Assembly: GCA_020055645.1 (NCBI GenBank)
Contig: CM034546.1
Location: 71,362,001-71,426,000 of the forward strand
Length of the DNA stretch: 64,000 bases
DNA from: Tomocerus qinae
Taxonomy: Eukaryota > Arthropoda > Collembola > Entomobryomorpha > Tomoceridae
Direction of reading: 5' to 3'
Below the pieces are notes generated by a model. The model worked only from the letters and a program-made list of their open reading frames with translations. It did no database searches and had not been told where the DNA came from. Below, piece by piece: positions 50,052 through 63,100 of this stretch. How positions within the stretch are numbered: the first letter of the stretch is position 1; every line of letters starts with the position of its first letter. The position numbers and the translations under genes were made by a program.

Positions 50052-51896
50052 TTAATAAAATGTCAATTCATTTTGAGCATTCGCATTGTGAATAAACAAA
50101 ATTTTACTGTTTTTGCCATACAATTCGAATTTGTTTAGCATTAGGAATTTCTGTTTAACATCATGGTTTATTTCATTGCATGTAATAGCTACATCATTAA
50201 TCCCATCACTAATATTAAGAAACAACTTAACGTATTGAATACTATTTTGAGTACCATTTAGTTCTGCAATCATTTCAGGCAATGCGTCGATAGCGTTTTC
50301 AATTAAAAAACCGTCATTGTAGTCCACTTCGAGGCATTTCAACTTTGGAAAGAGGTCTGGCCAATTTCTCAATTCCCCAAATAATGTTTCAATAATTTCG
50401 TCGTTTGTATAAGAAAGCTGCAGTTGCTCCAGTTTAACCAATTTTGGAAATTTGGGAACTTTTCTTGAGTCAAATGGAGGATTTCCAGGTTGGATGCATA
50501 TGTTGAGTTTTTTCAAACAGTCCTTCTGAGTAGCCATAAAATTTGATAGTGAGATGAAAAACATTCTCCACAAGCTTTCTCTGTATCCATCGTTGTTGAA
50601 GAGTTTTACAGTAAAAGATTCCAGTTTGAGATTTTCATTCCCGAGATTTGTCAACTGAATCAATGAATAATGGAGAGGATGGCAACCTTGCCCTGGATCT
50701 ATCACTATTTCTTTTATTACAGACACCCGATCACTATTTAACTTCTTGAAAACATCCAAAGTCAGAGGACTGCCATCCATGGTAATGGATTGTAAATTCG
50801 GAGAGTGTGAAATTACATCAGCCAAAGCTGGGACACAAATTCTCCGAAAATTTTCCATCTGCCCAAACACGGAATAATTTCTGTTGTCCAACCAATATCC
50901 TAGAGATGTCATCCATTCAAATTTCTTCAAATTGTTTAACTTGGGACTTTCGGGAGAAGGTGATTGTGAAATGGCAGGAGTTCGTCCTGGATGTTTACAG
51001 CCACTGTTCATCGTTTGAAGATGGATACGCAAATATTCAAGATTTGGCATGAAATTAACTAAAGTCCTTTTTAGTGCAACCAGTTGGTAAGAAATGTAAT
51101 TTCCATTCAGCACTTTCATTTCAAAATATGTCAGTTGCAGACCATATTCCCTCACAAATTGTATCAGCGGAGGATTACGTTCTTCAGCATCGATCCAATC
51201 GAAAATTGTATTGAAAGTTTCAAATATTATTCGTGCACCGCTAAATTTATTTTTCAATTGGAGACCTCCAAAGACATCTAGGAATTTCTTCGGAGTATGC
51301 TGTTTCCCTTCTTTCCGATCAAAGTGTAATTCAACTACAGCTTTAGCTTTCCAGTGGGCATTGCAGGTTTCATACCAGTTTGCATTCACCAGTCGACAGG
51401 ACTTCAAATCAGTTAGATTTAAGAATCCGAATATTTTACGAAGGATCTATTACAATAAAATAAAATTCAACTTCAATAACACATCAAACGACTATATTTT
51501 AAAATAATAAATATAAATAATATATATAAAATAAACAATTTTCTATGTAACATTATTAATAGTAATTGCGGAGTATATTTTTATATTCTATGAAATTATT
51601 TTCCCTATGCTGCATGCTATAAGCAAGGAATTTGCCAAACTGGTTAACTAATATACAATTTATACCGGACTAATAATAAACCAATAGCTATATAGACCTA
51701 CATACTTGCATTAAAATTACATTCAAAAGTAACTAATAATATTTAGATTACATATTTTAATCTGCTTCAGAGTTCAGAATGAGAATGACAATGTTCAGAA
51801 ATTTAAAGTAGGACAAAAATAATATATTTAAGTAAATTAAAAAAGCAGACGTACCAAATCGTTATGTCCAACTAAATAACTTGCATTATTTTCCAT
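50052..51896 (-). CDS. F-box / leucine-rich-repeat-like protein
   Basis: Two exons on the minus strand: 51896-51855 (14 codons, start ATG) and 51446-50052; 478 residues. The F-box is split by the intron: ILRKIFGFLNLTDLKSCRLV follows the join, then NANWYE. The rest has irregular leucine-rich units (for example LEYLRIHL, LQSITMDG, LKKLNICIQ, LEQLQLSY, LKCLEVDY). Such proteins bring substrates to SCF ubiquitin ligases through Skp1. Substrate unknown. The short first exon was chosen because it restores the first helix of the F-box and has an exact GTACGT donor. Confidence 0.8.
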
Positions 51897-53298
51897 GATA
51901 TATATTTCAGAAAATGTAACTTGCTAACTATACTTCAGGAAATACGGATGTTCGTTCACAGAAAGAAGTATGTACAGCTTTGAGAGTTGAAATGCAGATT
52001 GAAACAAATATTGAAACCAAATTCTGTATTTATACGTGGCATGATAGGAAATAAATATTCTGATAATAATAACAAAAACATAGAGACCAAAATCTAGGGC
52101 TAGGACATTGTCCTATGCTATGTTGACACTTGACAGGCACCCTTAATAGTCATCATGTAAAGTGTTGGGTATCTATCTAATGAAATATTCTGAGAATCAG
52201 CTCAATCATTGTGCTTCCAGATAAATGGATTAACCTTAAACTATTATTCCTTTGCTTACAGCCACCCATAACCCAACAGATTATTAGGCCTAAGAATTTT
52301 ACATAATATTTTATAACTCACCATTTACTATTTACATAAGTAATCCCAATCATCCATTAATACATTGTAAATACATACGCTATTTTTAAATGTACCTTTT
52401 ACTATGTAAATTGAATTGATCCTTGGTACCTTGCTACAGCAACACGGTAAATCAGTATTGAATGATATTGGCTACACGGCATGTATAAGCTTGCTAGGTA
52501 GAACTCTTAATCCTGTACAATTCTTTGGAAAAAGTTTATGTATTGTTTATGTAAGCCGTCTGTACAAATCTACGACCTGAGGTATTATATTGTTTGTCTG
52601 GGTTATTTGTCCGGTATTATTTTAAAACATTTAACTTTTGAGGATTATTTTCATTCAAAAATATAGACTTGTTTGAGAAGGTCTCATTAATGATTTGACT
52701 TTTCGTACACATTATTGACCATTTAAATGTGAGTAGAAATTAATTAATGTAAATGTTTTACTTGAATTGCAATATGAGGAAATTTGGTAGCTTTTAAGTA
52801 ATTTTTATTCTAATTTAGTAAATATAAAAGTTTGCATAAAATGTGTAATAAATTCGTGTCTTGGAACTATTGGTAATACCAGCTAACTAATTAATCATGT
52901 ATGGGCTTCGTGCAACTAGTAGCAATGCACTTTATACTATCACTGAATTCTTAGTATTGTTTCATCCCAGCTTAAGTTCATTATATAATAAGAACTATGA
53001 CTATAATTAGAAGTACTAATGCATAGAAAGTACATACATTTTTCGTGACAAGGTAAATGATTGAGAAATTGCATGCTATGTATAAGTATATCTCTAGTGT
53101 AGTATATAGTGTATAGTGATATTCAACTATGAATCCTTAATTACAATTACCCAATAGATAATTACAGTGAGATTGTAAGAGTTCCTCTGATTCTAAGTTG
53201 TAATAATAAGGAAACATGAAGAACTATACCACAAAAGTTAGTAGCACTGTCAATTTCAGATTACATCAATCCATAGTTCCAAATTTAAGGAAAATATA
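51897..53298. other. Intergenic
   Basis: AT-rich; promoter side of the F-box gene and of the peptide gene at 53299. Nothing else seen. Confidence 0.5.
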
Positions 53299-54514
53299 AT
53301 GAAAATCGCTCGTATATTTTTGCTGACAATCGTTGCTTCAATTTCCGTTGAAGGTATGGACCAAAAACCTGAAATCATTAAATATAGTTTTATAATACTT
53401 ACAATTTGTATAATGATTGTATTAATTTAATTATATAATTTCTACCTCCCAGCAAATGAAATTGACAAAGATGGGGAAAACAATACAACAGTTGGAGATC
53501 AACAAACAAAAATGGACCATGGTATTAGTAGAAAGTCAATCAAATCTTTAGCTTCATTAGCGTTCTATTATATATAATATCGATATTTAATACTGTAAGG
53601 AGGGTGAGGTGATCTCAATTCAATTTAGGTAATTATTATAGTTTAATTTGATGAGTGGTCATTAGTAATAATTAACACATTACTGTAAAATTACACACAG
53701 ATCGTATTAAAATCAATGAGAGACAAACTGACAGTTCTACTTCTAGAACACAAAATGAGCCAGGTAAATTCTACTTATTTGTAAAATGCACCTGTCCGTT
53801 TACTACATAGACAATCAAAATAATAATTAAATTATTGTTTGCATTTCAGCCAAATCAGTACAAATAAATGGCCTTAACAACAGTTCGAATTCATCGATAG
53901 ACACCTTTAATGTGTGGAATATTATGTACGTTGTTTAAATACAGTAATGCATTATACATTTCATTTTTAGCACAACGTACAACTTGACTCATAGGCGTCG
54001 GAACCGGGGGGACAATGTCCTCCCTCCTAGAATAAGGCCAGGAGGGACATGTCCCCCTAAAAATGTCCCAAAAACCAAACTAAAATTACGTAAGCACCAG
54101 AAAAAGCGATTTTTTTGTCAAAAAGGGTTAAAAACCAAAAAATCTTCAAAAAGTCTTCGTTTTAACAATATTTTATTATTTTGGTGGCCCCCCCTTTCTG
54201 AAGAAGCCATTTTGTCCCCCTTGATAAATTACGTTCCGACGCCAATGATTGACTTTAATTGCATGTTTGATAATTATCAATGTTCGTCAAACGTACCTGC
54301 TTGTAATTTTTTTAGACATTAAATGCCGAGTTTCACTTTTCCCCATAGGTTTCCAGAGTCAAAAGCATCGGCTCCTTCCGGATTGGGACTAGTCCACATT
54401 GAGCCTTGTGACCTGGATTGTGATAGATCGCCACCAGAAATCAATCAATGTTGTAGAGCCCATAAATACGCTGGAGGAGCTTGTTATAGTGGGAAAACAA
54501 TCTGCAAAAGCTAA
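53299..54514 (+). CDS. Secreted precursor with C-terminal six-cysteine domain
   Basis: Five exons: 53299-53353, 53453-53521, 53701-53763, 53850-53925, 54349-54514; 142 residues, all phases consistent. Signal peptide (MKIARIFLLTIVASISV), then about 85 residues of Asn/Ser/Thr/Gln-rich spacer with N-glycosylation-like sites, each short exon adding one piece, then a six-Cys domain C-x3-C-x9-CC-x9-C-x6-C. The pattern suits a defensin-like or knottin-like peptide released from a long propeptide. Intron 4 carries a transposon (53989-54248). Function not known. Confidence 0.65.
53989..54248. mobile_element. Inverted-repeat DNA element in intron 4 of the peptide gene
   Basis: 260 bp with ends TCATAGGCGTCGGAAC and, reversed, TCATTGGCGTCGGAAC. 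It is flanked by TTGAC (53984-53988 and 54249-54253), a 5-bp rather than 8-bp duplication. The interior has GGGGGGACA / TGTCCCCC arms. Confidence 0.75.
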
Positions 54515-55208
54515 TTCATCAAAAATAAAAATCATTCAAATTGTATATATTTATGTCACATTGAAAAATACATTTCAAAGTTAAGAATAGTCAAAACAGT
54601 CATATTTTTGAATTTGAATTGATAAATGAATTTTGAAATTTGGAATAATAAATAATATTTGAAACTTTCGATATGCTATTAAAATGATTAAATAATAATA
54701 ATTGGTACAATCGAGAAAAGTAAGGAACTTGAATTGTAGGCATACAACTTACAGTTCAGGTGTAAATCCTTAACAGGTGTTTTAATAATACATTTTCTCT
54801 CTGGCTTAGTCGATTTGTCTTATTTAGTAACACCAAATGATTTGGATGCTGCAAGGTCCTAGTATAAGCATAGACCTTAAATTATTTATTTAAAATTATA
54901 ATAATAATAGTTTAAATAAATAATAATTTAAATGATAAAACTTACATTAAAATTTTAGAGACAATTTATATGATTTATGATCACGATGGATTTAAAGTAT
55001 TTAGGTGACTGTTTAGAAATTCTATTAATTATTTTGATTTACCTGCCTTTTCCGAAATTACAAAATGATGTTTGTATAAGTTGTAATACCATTAATGTTT
55101 GTAACGGTTCATGATCTAAACTTAGAATTTGACCCTGATATGTCGAATATACAAATATCTTACATCTATTAATCAATAGACTAAAATCTGAAGATTATTA
55201 TTCAAATA
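54515..55208. other. Spacer between convergent genes
   Basis: AT-rich 3' flanks; nothing recognised. Confidence 0.5.
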
Positions 55209-58200
55209 CTAACAATCGTTACTTTTATTCATCATTTCATATTTGTCATAGCTTTCCTTTTTAAATATTTGACTTTCTAAAAAATCTCTTTTGACTGAAG
55301 GTTCGGACATGCACATACTATTCCATTTCTGATGGTCAATTGACACTATCCGGTATCCCAATATTTCTAAATGTCTTTCTCTTAATTTGTAAAAGCCTTT
55401 AAGAGTTCTGAAATTCTTAGTGTATGCTGATATAGGATAAACTAAAATGGCCACTTTGTCTTGCGCTACTACTGCATTTTGTTTCTGTATTCTAAAGATG
55501 CTAGATTTCTTCTTCGAATGTGGGATCGGACAATTGTTTTCATCAAATTCTATCAGGAAATCTGTGGAAAATAAAATATTATGAGATATTTCTGAAACGA
55601 CAATTTGGAATAGACTGCCTATGCCTTTTAAATCAAAGGCTATGAAATAAATAAAATTCTATATAATATTGCTTATTAAAATATTTCAATTCAGTACCTA
55701 ATAAATAATAGTAAGGAGAGTAGACATTGTCCTGCACCACTTGAGGATTACTAAAAATATCGCCTAGTAGTTCACGAACTTCGTTGTGAATGTAGTCTTC
55801 TTTGATGGGAGCTACAAAAAGATTAAATTTTAAATTAAATATTATTGCATCTACAGATTTGTGAAATTTTAATTTGATATTAAATTATATTCGTACTTAT
55901 AGAAATGACTTCTTCACAAAACTTCTTATGGAACCATGGCACATTTGAATTGGGCATATCTATGCACACTGCTCGATTTAATTCCATAAACGCCTGCCGA
56001 ACCTTAATTTGAGCTGCAGCCTGAAACGAATGATAATGGGTAATTTATTTTTCAAAATAAGTAAACATGTTTAATTAATTTAGCTACAGACGCCATCAAA
56101 AATATTTTCTAAATATTTTTACAATTCTAAATAAATACAATTAAATAGCTACGAAGTGTGTACAATAACTACTCTTGGGTTACCAATTACAACTAAATAA
56201 TATTACTTACCGCTCCAAATGTTAATCGCAGTCCCTTATCAACTTCATCAATGAATTCCACGGAAAATATGTCATTTACTAGCTCCGGAGTCAGTCCACG
56301 GTAGTAACAAAGAGATAGTGAACTTTGTAGTATCCCCAATGGCAGCAATTTGGACAAGTGCCTAAAACAGCCAATAATTATTTTCCAATTAGTATTAAAG
56401 TAATAAAGAAATGATATAATGTGAAAAGTACTATATTTTTTACCTGTGTATGATTTGAGAACAAGTATCGAATACAAACGGAAAATTTTCAGCATCAAAT
56501 CCATTCGAAAATGATAGAATAGGGAATTTCTCTGCGACTTCAGGGCTGATATCGAATCGATTTTTTTCAATAAATTCAGCAATCATTGCACAAGTTTTTG
56601 GTTCATAATGGCCTCCACTGGCAAGTAAGCAATTGCAAAGATCTTTAACCACCCTGGAATCCGTTAAGTCTCTTTGAGAAATTAAATTGATAGATTCCTT
56701 AAAAATAGGCGAGTCTTTGGTTGCTTTATGGATGTGAGTGTGAGTACGGGCACAGGCAATTAAATCTAAAGTGCTCAAATCCTGATTTCGATGAATAAGT
56801 CTTGAACTAACTTGCTCTTCCAAAATAGAGCAAATCTGTAGTATGTGGTCGTAATATTTAGCAGAAGCCTTGGATTGTGAAGCATTTTGAAGGGAAACAT
56901 CAACAGCGCGACTGATAATCGTCAAATCAAAGATTTTGAATTGCGGTGATAAATTATCAAGAGCTTCAATATACTCGGTCTTGTGGAACATCAAGTCATT
57001 TTCCTGGAAAGATCCAAAAGCTACTAAAAAAGAAAATGCTCTCGCAAAATCCGAAGGAGAAGTAATGGTGGGCTGCGTTGCTGAAAAATAATTGTCGAAG
57101 TAAAAGTAGAGAAGTTTCTTGACTTTATTTTCGAATTGGGTGTAACGGTAGCTGCCTAATCCTTGGACGAAATTGGTGTAATCCATAGCAAATCGAATGA
57201 CCTTCCTGGTGTTATTTGTCTCGAAGGTTAGAAGATTTAAGACTTTGCTCCAGAACTTGTCATACAAAGTTCTGTCACTAAAGCGGACAGTTCTCAATAT
57301 TTTGTACATCATGTAAACAACAGTTTCAAAATTTTGGTACGTTTCAGTATACTCTTTCAGAATTGCAAATAGTTTTTGATGGTGATAAACATTTCGCATG
57401 TAGGGAGCTATAGTAGCAATTAAATCCAAACGGAGGGGATGATTTTCTTCTATCAGTCTTGATATCCTCGAAACTAGAGCTTCAATTAAAGGAAAAGGTT
57501 CTTGAGATCCACCCTCTACGAATCTTTGAAGGGATAGTAAGTCCAAGAGAATCATTTTCGGAACTTTATCTGCCAATTTATTCCCAACTTTTCTTAATAA
57601 CACCGAAGGGTCTTCTCCAATTCCTTTTGTGTCTACTAATGATAATAAAATCTTGCATAAGGTAACAGTCTCAAACTCAGTTTTGTCCAGTAGCTCTTCA
57701 ACTCTCTGTCGGTACACTGTAATCATTTCTGTTGAAAGTATTCGTTGTGAATTTCGGATCGTAATTGAGACCAGTCTGACTTCGACATCACTTGTCATGG
57801 TTTGACAATAATTCATAAGCGCAGGGAGGAAATTTGCTTGTATGAATAAACCATACAGACTTTCAGAACGCATACTTACAGTAAGACGGGAAACAGCTGG
57901 GAGAGATATTTCTTTTTTCCGCTTAATACATTCATCAATCAGAATTTCTAATTCTGGAGACTTGACATCATACTGCATTCGCTTCAGACACAAAATCGAC
58001 GCTGCCAGTGGCTCATCTTCTAACAATCTACAATTACTAACCACATTTTTTACTACTTTTTCTTTGAACACACTGTGTGAACGTATTTCTTGGATAAACT
58101 GCTCTCGATTTACGAAATCTTTTGACGGATCGAACAAAGGACCCAATTTGAACATTAGTTTTTGCAGATCCCATAATGTTACTAAGGCTTGGCTACAATG

Positions 58201-58644
58201 TTTCAGTGTCAAAGCTTCTCCACCGTTCCCGTCGATTTCTTCAATCAAATCAAAAACTTGCTGAATTGTTGTAGCGTCATAAAGTCTTGATAAATACACA
58301 TCTTCTGAGTCTTCAGGATATAAATGTATACGTAAATAAGATTGCTCATCTTCTTGATCCTGCTGATCAACTCCTAGTACAGATTCATTTAGAGTTTCGT
58401 AATCTAATATTGACGTACTTTCCATTACCCCGGATTCATTGTCCCCGATTGTCGTACACAACAGCCGGGTAGGATTCTTAAGTACACCAACATGTTGAGA
58501 AGGGGGAGTAGATACTTTCTCATATAATATTTTCACACGAGGTCCAACGCAGCCACATATTGCATTTCCTACTCTCAGATAGTTTCTTTCTCCTAAATAC
58601 TGAACTGGTAGTTTAAAATACTTAAATTTTCTTCCCAGCAGCAT
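55209..58644 (-). CDS. FAST-kinase-domain family mitochondrial RNA-binding protein with RAP domain
   Basis: Five exons on the minus strand: 58644-56444, 56361-56211, 56020-55897, 55811-55698, 55561-55209; 980 residues. The N-terminus is basic and free of acidic residues, as for mitochondrial import. A long helical-repeat region follows (exon 1), then the FAST-like stretch over exons 1-2 (LLPLGILQSSLS, then YYRGLTPELVN). The last exon ends in a RAP domain (VAILVYPISAYTKN, GFYKLRERHLEILGYRIVSI, W). FASTKD proteins act in processing and stability of mitochondrial RNAs. Which member (FASTKD1-5 type) I cannot tell. No defects seen. Confidence 0.85.
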
Positions 58645-60136
58645 CCTTTGCTAAGAAGATCCTTTGCTGTCCTTAGGAAACAATATACAAGAGTTCAAAT
58701 CAATAATAAACTCAACTAACATTAATTAACTGTATGCATGTTTGTATGTATAATCCGTATACATAATAATATAATCATTCGTATAAACACGTATAATCAT
58801 TACTTACAATTAGTTTACATTACATCAAAAACGCAAAATACGGGAATGTGATGAATGTATATATTTCCAATCACCAGTTCCAGATATAGTTTCCAAAATT
58901 GAATTGTAGTAACTGAGAAAAAAGCAAAAATTGTCAATTTGGTAACACATAAAACTTTGAAATAAATATCAGAAAATCGTGTCATTTATAACGTAAATGC
59001 GCATTTAGCATTATTATGTATTAAAATAGAAACAATTAAATTAATGATATTATGTAATTTTACCTAAAATAAATACTTTTGATTCGAGTGGCACAGATTG
59101 ATAGTCCTGATCATCATAATACAAATTATTAACAAATTACATTAATTTTAGTCGCTTCATAAAAACTGTCCCCCGTGTCACCACCACCACACAACATAGA
59201 CCGGCAGTGCAGTCATTTGAAGGTTTTTTGCATTTATGGTTATAGTCCACATGTATTTAAAAATGCTAGATGAAGCCGCCTTAAAAATGGCTGCATTTAG
59301 TTAGATTGATGTTTTCTCCATTTCATGTCATCGAAAATCTGTCTCATTCTAGTTCAGCCTCAAAATCTCATTCATTATCATTTTTATCTGTAATGTCTAA
59401 ATAACTACTGGAAATGGTAATTATAGAAGTGGCTTCAATTTATAATTAACAGAGAACAATTTAGTATGTAAAAATCAAATTAAAAAAGTTGCAAGTTGGA
59501 AATTGGTTTAAAAATATTATTATGGGGCATTACGATACAATTGACAGTGAGTTTTCAGTAAATAATTAATACCAGCCGCGAAAGAATTATTCAAACGTTC
59601 ATTGAGTAAAATATCAAAATTAAAAATTAAAAATAAAATATCGCAAATTATTGTAGTTTCTGGTTTTTGCGGCAATCTTTCTTAAACAGCATTTAAAAAA
59701 CTACCGTAAATCAAACTTTTCATACTATGCCATAAACTAATCATTTCCAAAGTTACAGCGCAAAGCTTCTCTATAAAATGTTTTATATTTGTATAGGATG
59801 ATTAATCGATTTCCAGCAACACTCACGAAAACGCAGTTGACCTTGACATTGATATGGGCGTGAGAAGGAGGAACAATATGGAAGAAAAGTGAAAGTATAG
59901 TATGTGATTTCTAAAGGTGAATGGCTGATGTAAAGGTTAGCATTGTTGACATATTATAGCAATCTACCATTTATATTTATAGCAAAATCATGAATCAGTT
60001 AAAAATACTCTACAATTTTTTGAAATTTTGTTTTAAAACACAGAAACTGGACCAGAATTCTACTCACAGCCAGTAACAACTAAAAAATACGGAATCTGAA
60101 AATAAAAAGTAGATTGTTTTTTATCAAACTGTCAAA
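58645..60136. other. Divergent promoter region between FASTK and NB-ARC genes
   Basis: 1.5 kb, AT-rich, between two genes transcribed away from each other. No repeat or RNA recognised. Confidence 0.5.
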
Positions 60137-63100
60137 ATGGAGCCAAAGCAAAGTACAAATTGTGAGAAGACTCAATCCGAAGTGTTCCCGAAAACAGAAG
60201 AATGTGCACACCCAACAGTTTTACCTACTAAATGGTGGCCCAGCCCTTTAGTAAAAAGTGATATATTTTTGCGGAAAACGGAATCAGGGTATTTATTGAC
60301 GGAGGAACTGCACGAGAAGCTTCTCCAAGGTTTAAATAGAAGAGTAATCATTTGCGAATCGTTTTCAGACGAGAATAATGCCGTAATAGGTGCTGGTGGA
60401 GTCGGAAAAACAGTCTTAGCACAGTGGTATGCTAATCAGTACCAAGATGAATTCAATCACATCATACGGATTGATTGCGGAAGTCCGAGTTTGGTAGAAA
60501 CATTCAAAAGATTATCAAGATATTTGAAAATTGCGAATTGGAACAAGTTAAGCAACTTGGAGGAATTTTCAGAACAATGCTTTGAGAGTTTGAAAGATTG
60601 CAAATGCTTGTGGATTTACGACAACGCCGAGAGTTGTAAAGAAAACGAGATGATTGTAAATGCAATTCCTAAAAACCAGAAAAATAGTTATTGCTTGATT
60701 ATTTCCAGAAATCAAAATATATTTCCAACTATCGGTGACTATGAAAAAGAAATTTATTTTTCAATCAACCGTTTTACTACAGAGGAAGGCATGCAATTTT
60801 TAAAAGAAAATCTTAAGCAAGAAATAATGTACAACGAAAACCAACTGAAAGCAGTTTCTGAACAATTAGTGAACCTTCCTATAGCAATTCAATTGGCAGC
60901 GTCTGCATTAAACAATAGAAAAATTGACGTTCAAACCTATATCGACCAACTGGTGTCCGAAGATGTTAACATCGCAGAATCAAGTTTGGACAATTATGAA
61001 AAAGTCATTAACCAAACAGTAAAGATATCATTGGATTTAATTCTCGGTGAAACTAATGGAAAAACCGCACAAGATATTCTTATGATGTTTGGATACATTC
61101 CACCAAACGATGTTGAAAAGCGTTATTTTGGAACAGTTCTGAATTCACGCGAAGAAATAAACAAAGCAGTTGATTTATTAACTGAATATTCCTTGGTTTC
61201 AAAAATACCAAAACAATCTGAAAAGACTTCAGATTTACTGAGCATTCCAAAACTAGTCCAGCAAGTCATTAGGTACCGAAATAAAGTTAATGAAAAAGAA
61301 ACTTTGAGAAAAATATTTAGTTGCCGTCGATTTTTGAGTTATAAACCATTCCCTTTCTTCAAATACGCTGACAAGGAACTTCAAAAGGAATTCCCTGAAA
61401 TCTGGGTTCTGCATTTGAAGCAATTAATCAGAGAAAAGAATTTGAAAGGTTCATTGGAGTTGGCAGAAAATATTCACAAGGAGTTCAATACAAATACTTC
61501 GCTTTACAATTACGTGGTATGTCTGGAAATGAATGGTCATTTGGAAGAAAGCATAAAGATCCTAGAAGAAATTTACAACAAAGAAGAAATTGAAGACAAA
61601 TTTACTCACAATTTTTACATGGAAGAAGATTTGATCGAAATGGGCCGAGTAAATGACTTTGTTGAAACGGGAGTAATTAAAATGAAAATAAATGTAGCCA
61701 AAAGCCTCATAGGAGGGCTCTTATTGGTGATTTACTGGAAATTGAGTAACCTGGACGAAGCGAAAAAACTACTGGAGAGCAGAAATACATTTCACACTGT
61801 TTATTCCAAAGAATCTCTGAAAATAATTTTTGAGATTCTCGATTTTCTTCCAAGCAACTCTAATTATTCCCTACAGGGGAATAACCACAAAGGAATTCGT
61901 CTTGAATTTGGCGGGGAAGTTAAGAAAATGGATTTCTTCGATTGCTTTTTCGATTCATCGATCCATTTTCCTAGAGAATTGGAAGACCTGAATTTGAGAT
62001 CCATAAAGTTCGCCGATGAGACTGGCCAAGAAATAAAAAACTTTGACATGAGTGATCTAATTCCACTAAAACTTAAGAAGATGACATTGAGCAGTCGTTG
62101 TCTCTTATCTTTGGAAAAATTGATCTCCGTTGATCATGTGGACATTTCAGAATGTTCAATCGTCTTGGATTCCGGATTCCAACTAACTCCTCAAGAATTG
62201 AGATTCTTTTGGGTGTCATTTGTGCGGGATGGGCAGCAAATAAAGCAAGCCTCTGCTAATGAGTTCCTAAACTTCAGCCGAATTAGTCAATTGGAATTGA
62301 CATGCTACACCAAAATGAATATTTCTATTGATCTAAGCAAGGAAGAAGTGAATATCGACACTCTTGAATTAAAACACGTAGAAGTATTAAACTGGAAAGA
62401 AGCAAAATGGACTGTGGGCAAATTGTATTTGATGGAAGTTCCATTCTTGGAGAAAACTGATATGAAAGTTGCAGAAATGGAAGTGGTATGGGGTGGACTT
62501 GATCTGTCCTGTCTTCCTGATTCAATCGAACGTCTTCCTTTGGCTTGGAATACAGAATTGAGTTGCAGTGGAGAAATAAATCTACCCAAACTTAAATATT
62601 TGACTCTGGATAAAATGGATGGCTCTTGTTTATCCCATTTTGAAAATTGCAAAAATCTAACACATGTTGTATTGCGCCAGATGAAGCAGGTTAATTTATC
62701 TTTGATGCCTGAAAGTATTAATTCCATCAGAATAACAAATCCTGAAAATATGATCATCACTGGAGTGAGATTCACAGATTCGGTAATAATGGAACATTGC
62801 TCAGTCGATAATACTACTACAATAATGGATCATCTTCTCCCGACAATTCAGTTGGAATTGAATTACTGCAAAGTTGACTCAAGCATGCACTTGCCCTTAG
62901 AGTTGAAAGAGCTGACGCTGCGCTCAGTCACATTCTGTGATGAAAAAGGACAAGATTTAAAGTTTTTTAATTTACATCCGTGGATTCCTTTTGAAGTAAC
63001 TAGGTTGACAGTTGATTCCTTCATTTCTACTAGATGTGTTTTGTCTTTGAAAAAGCTCTGTTCAATGGAGGTACAGATAGATAATCTCAGTTTAACAAGA

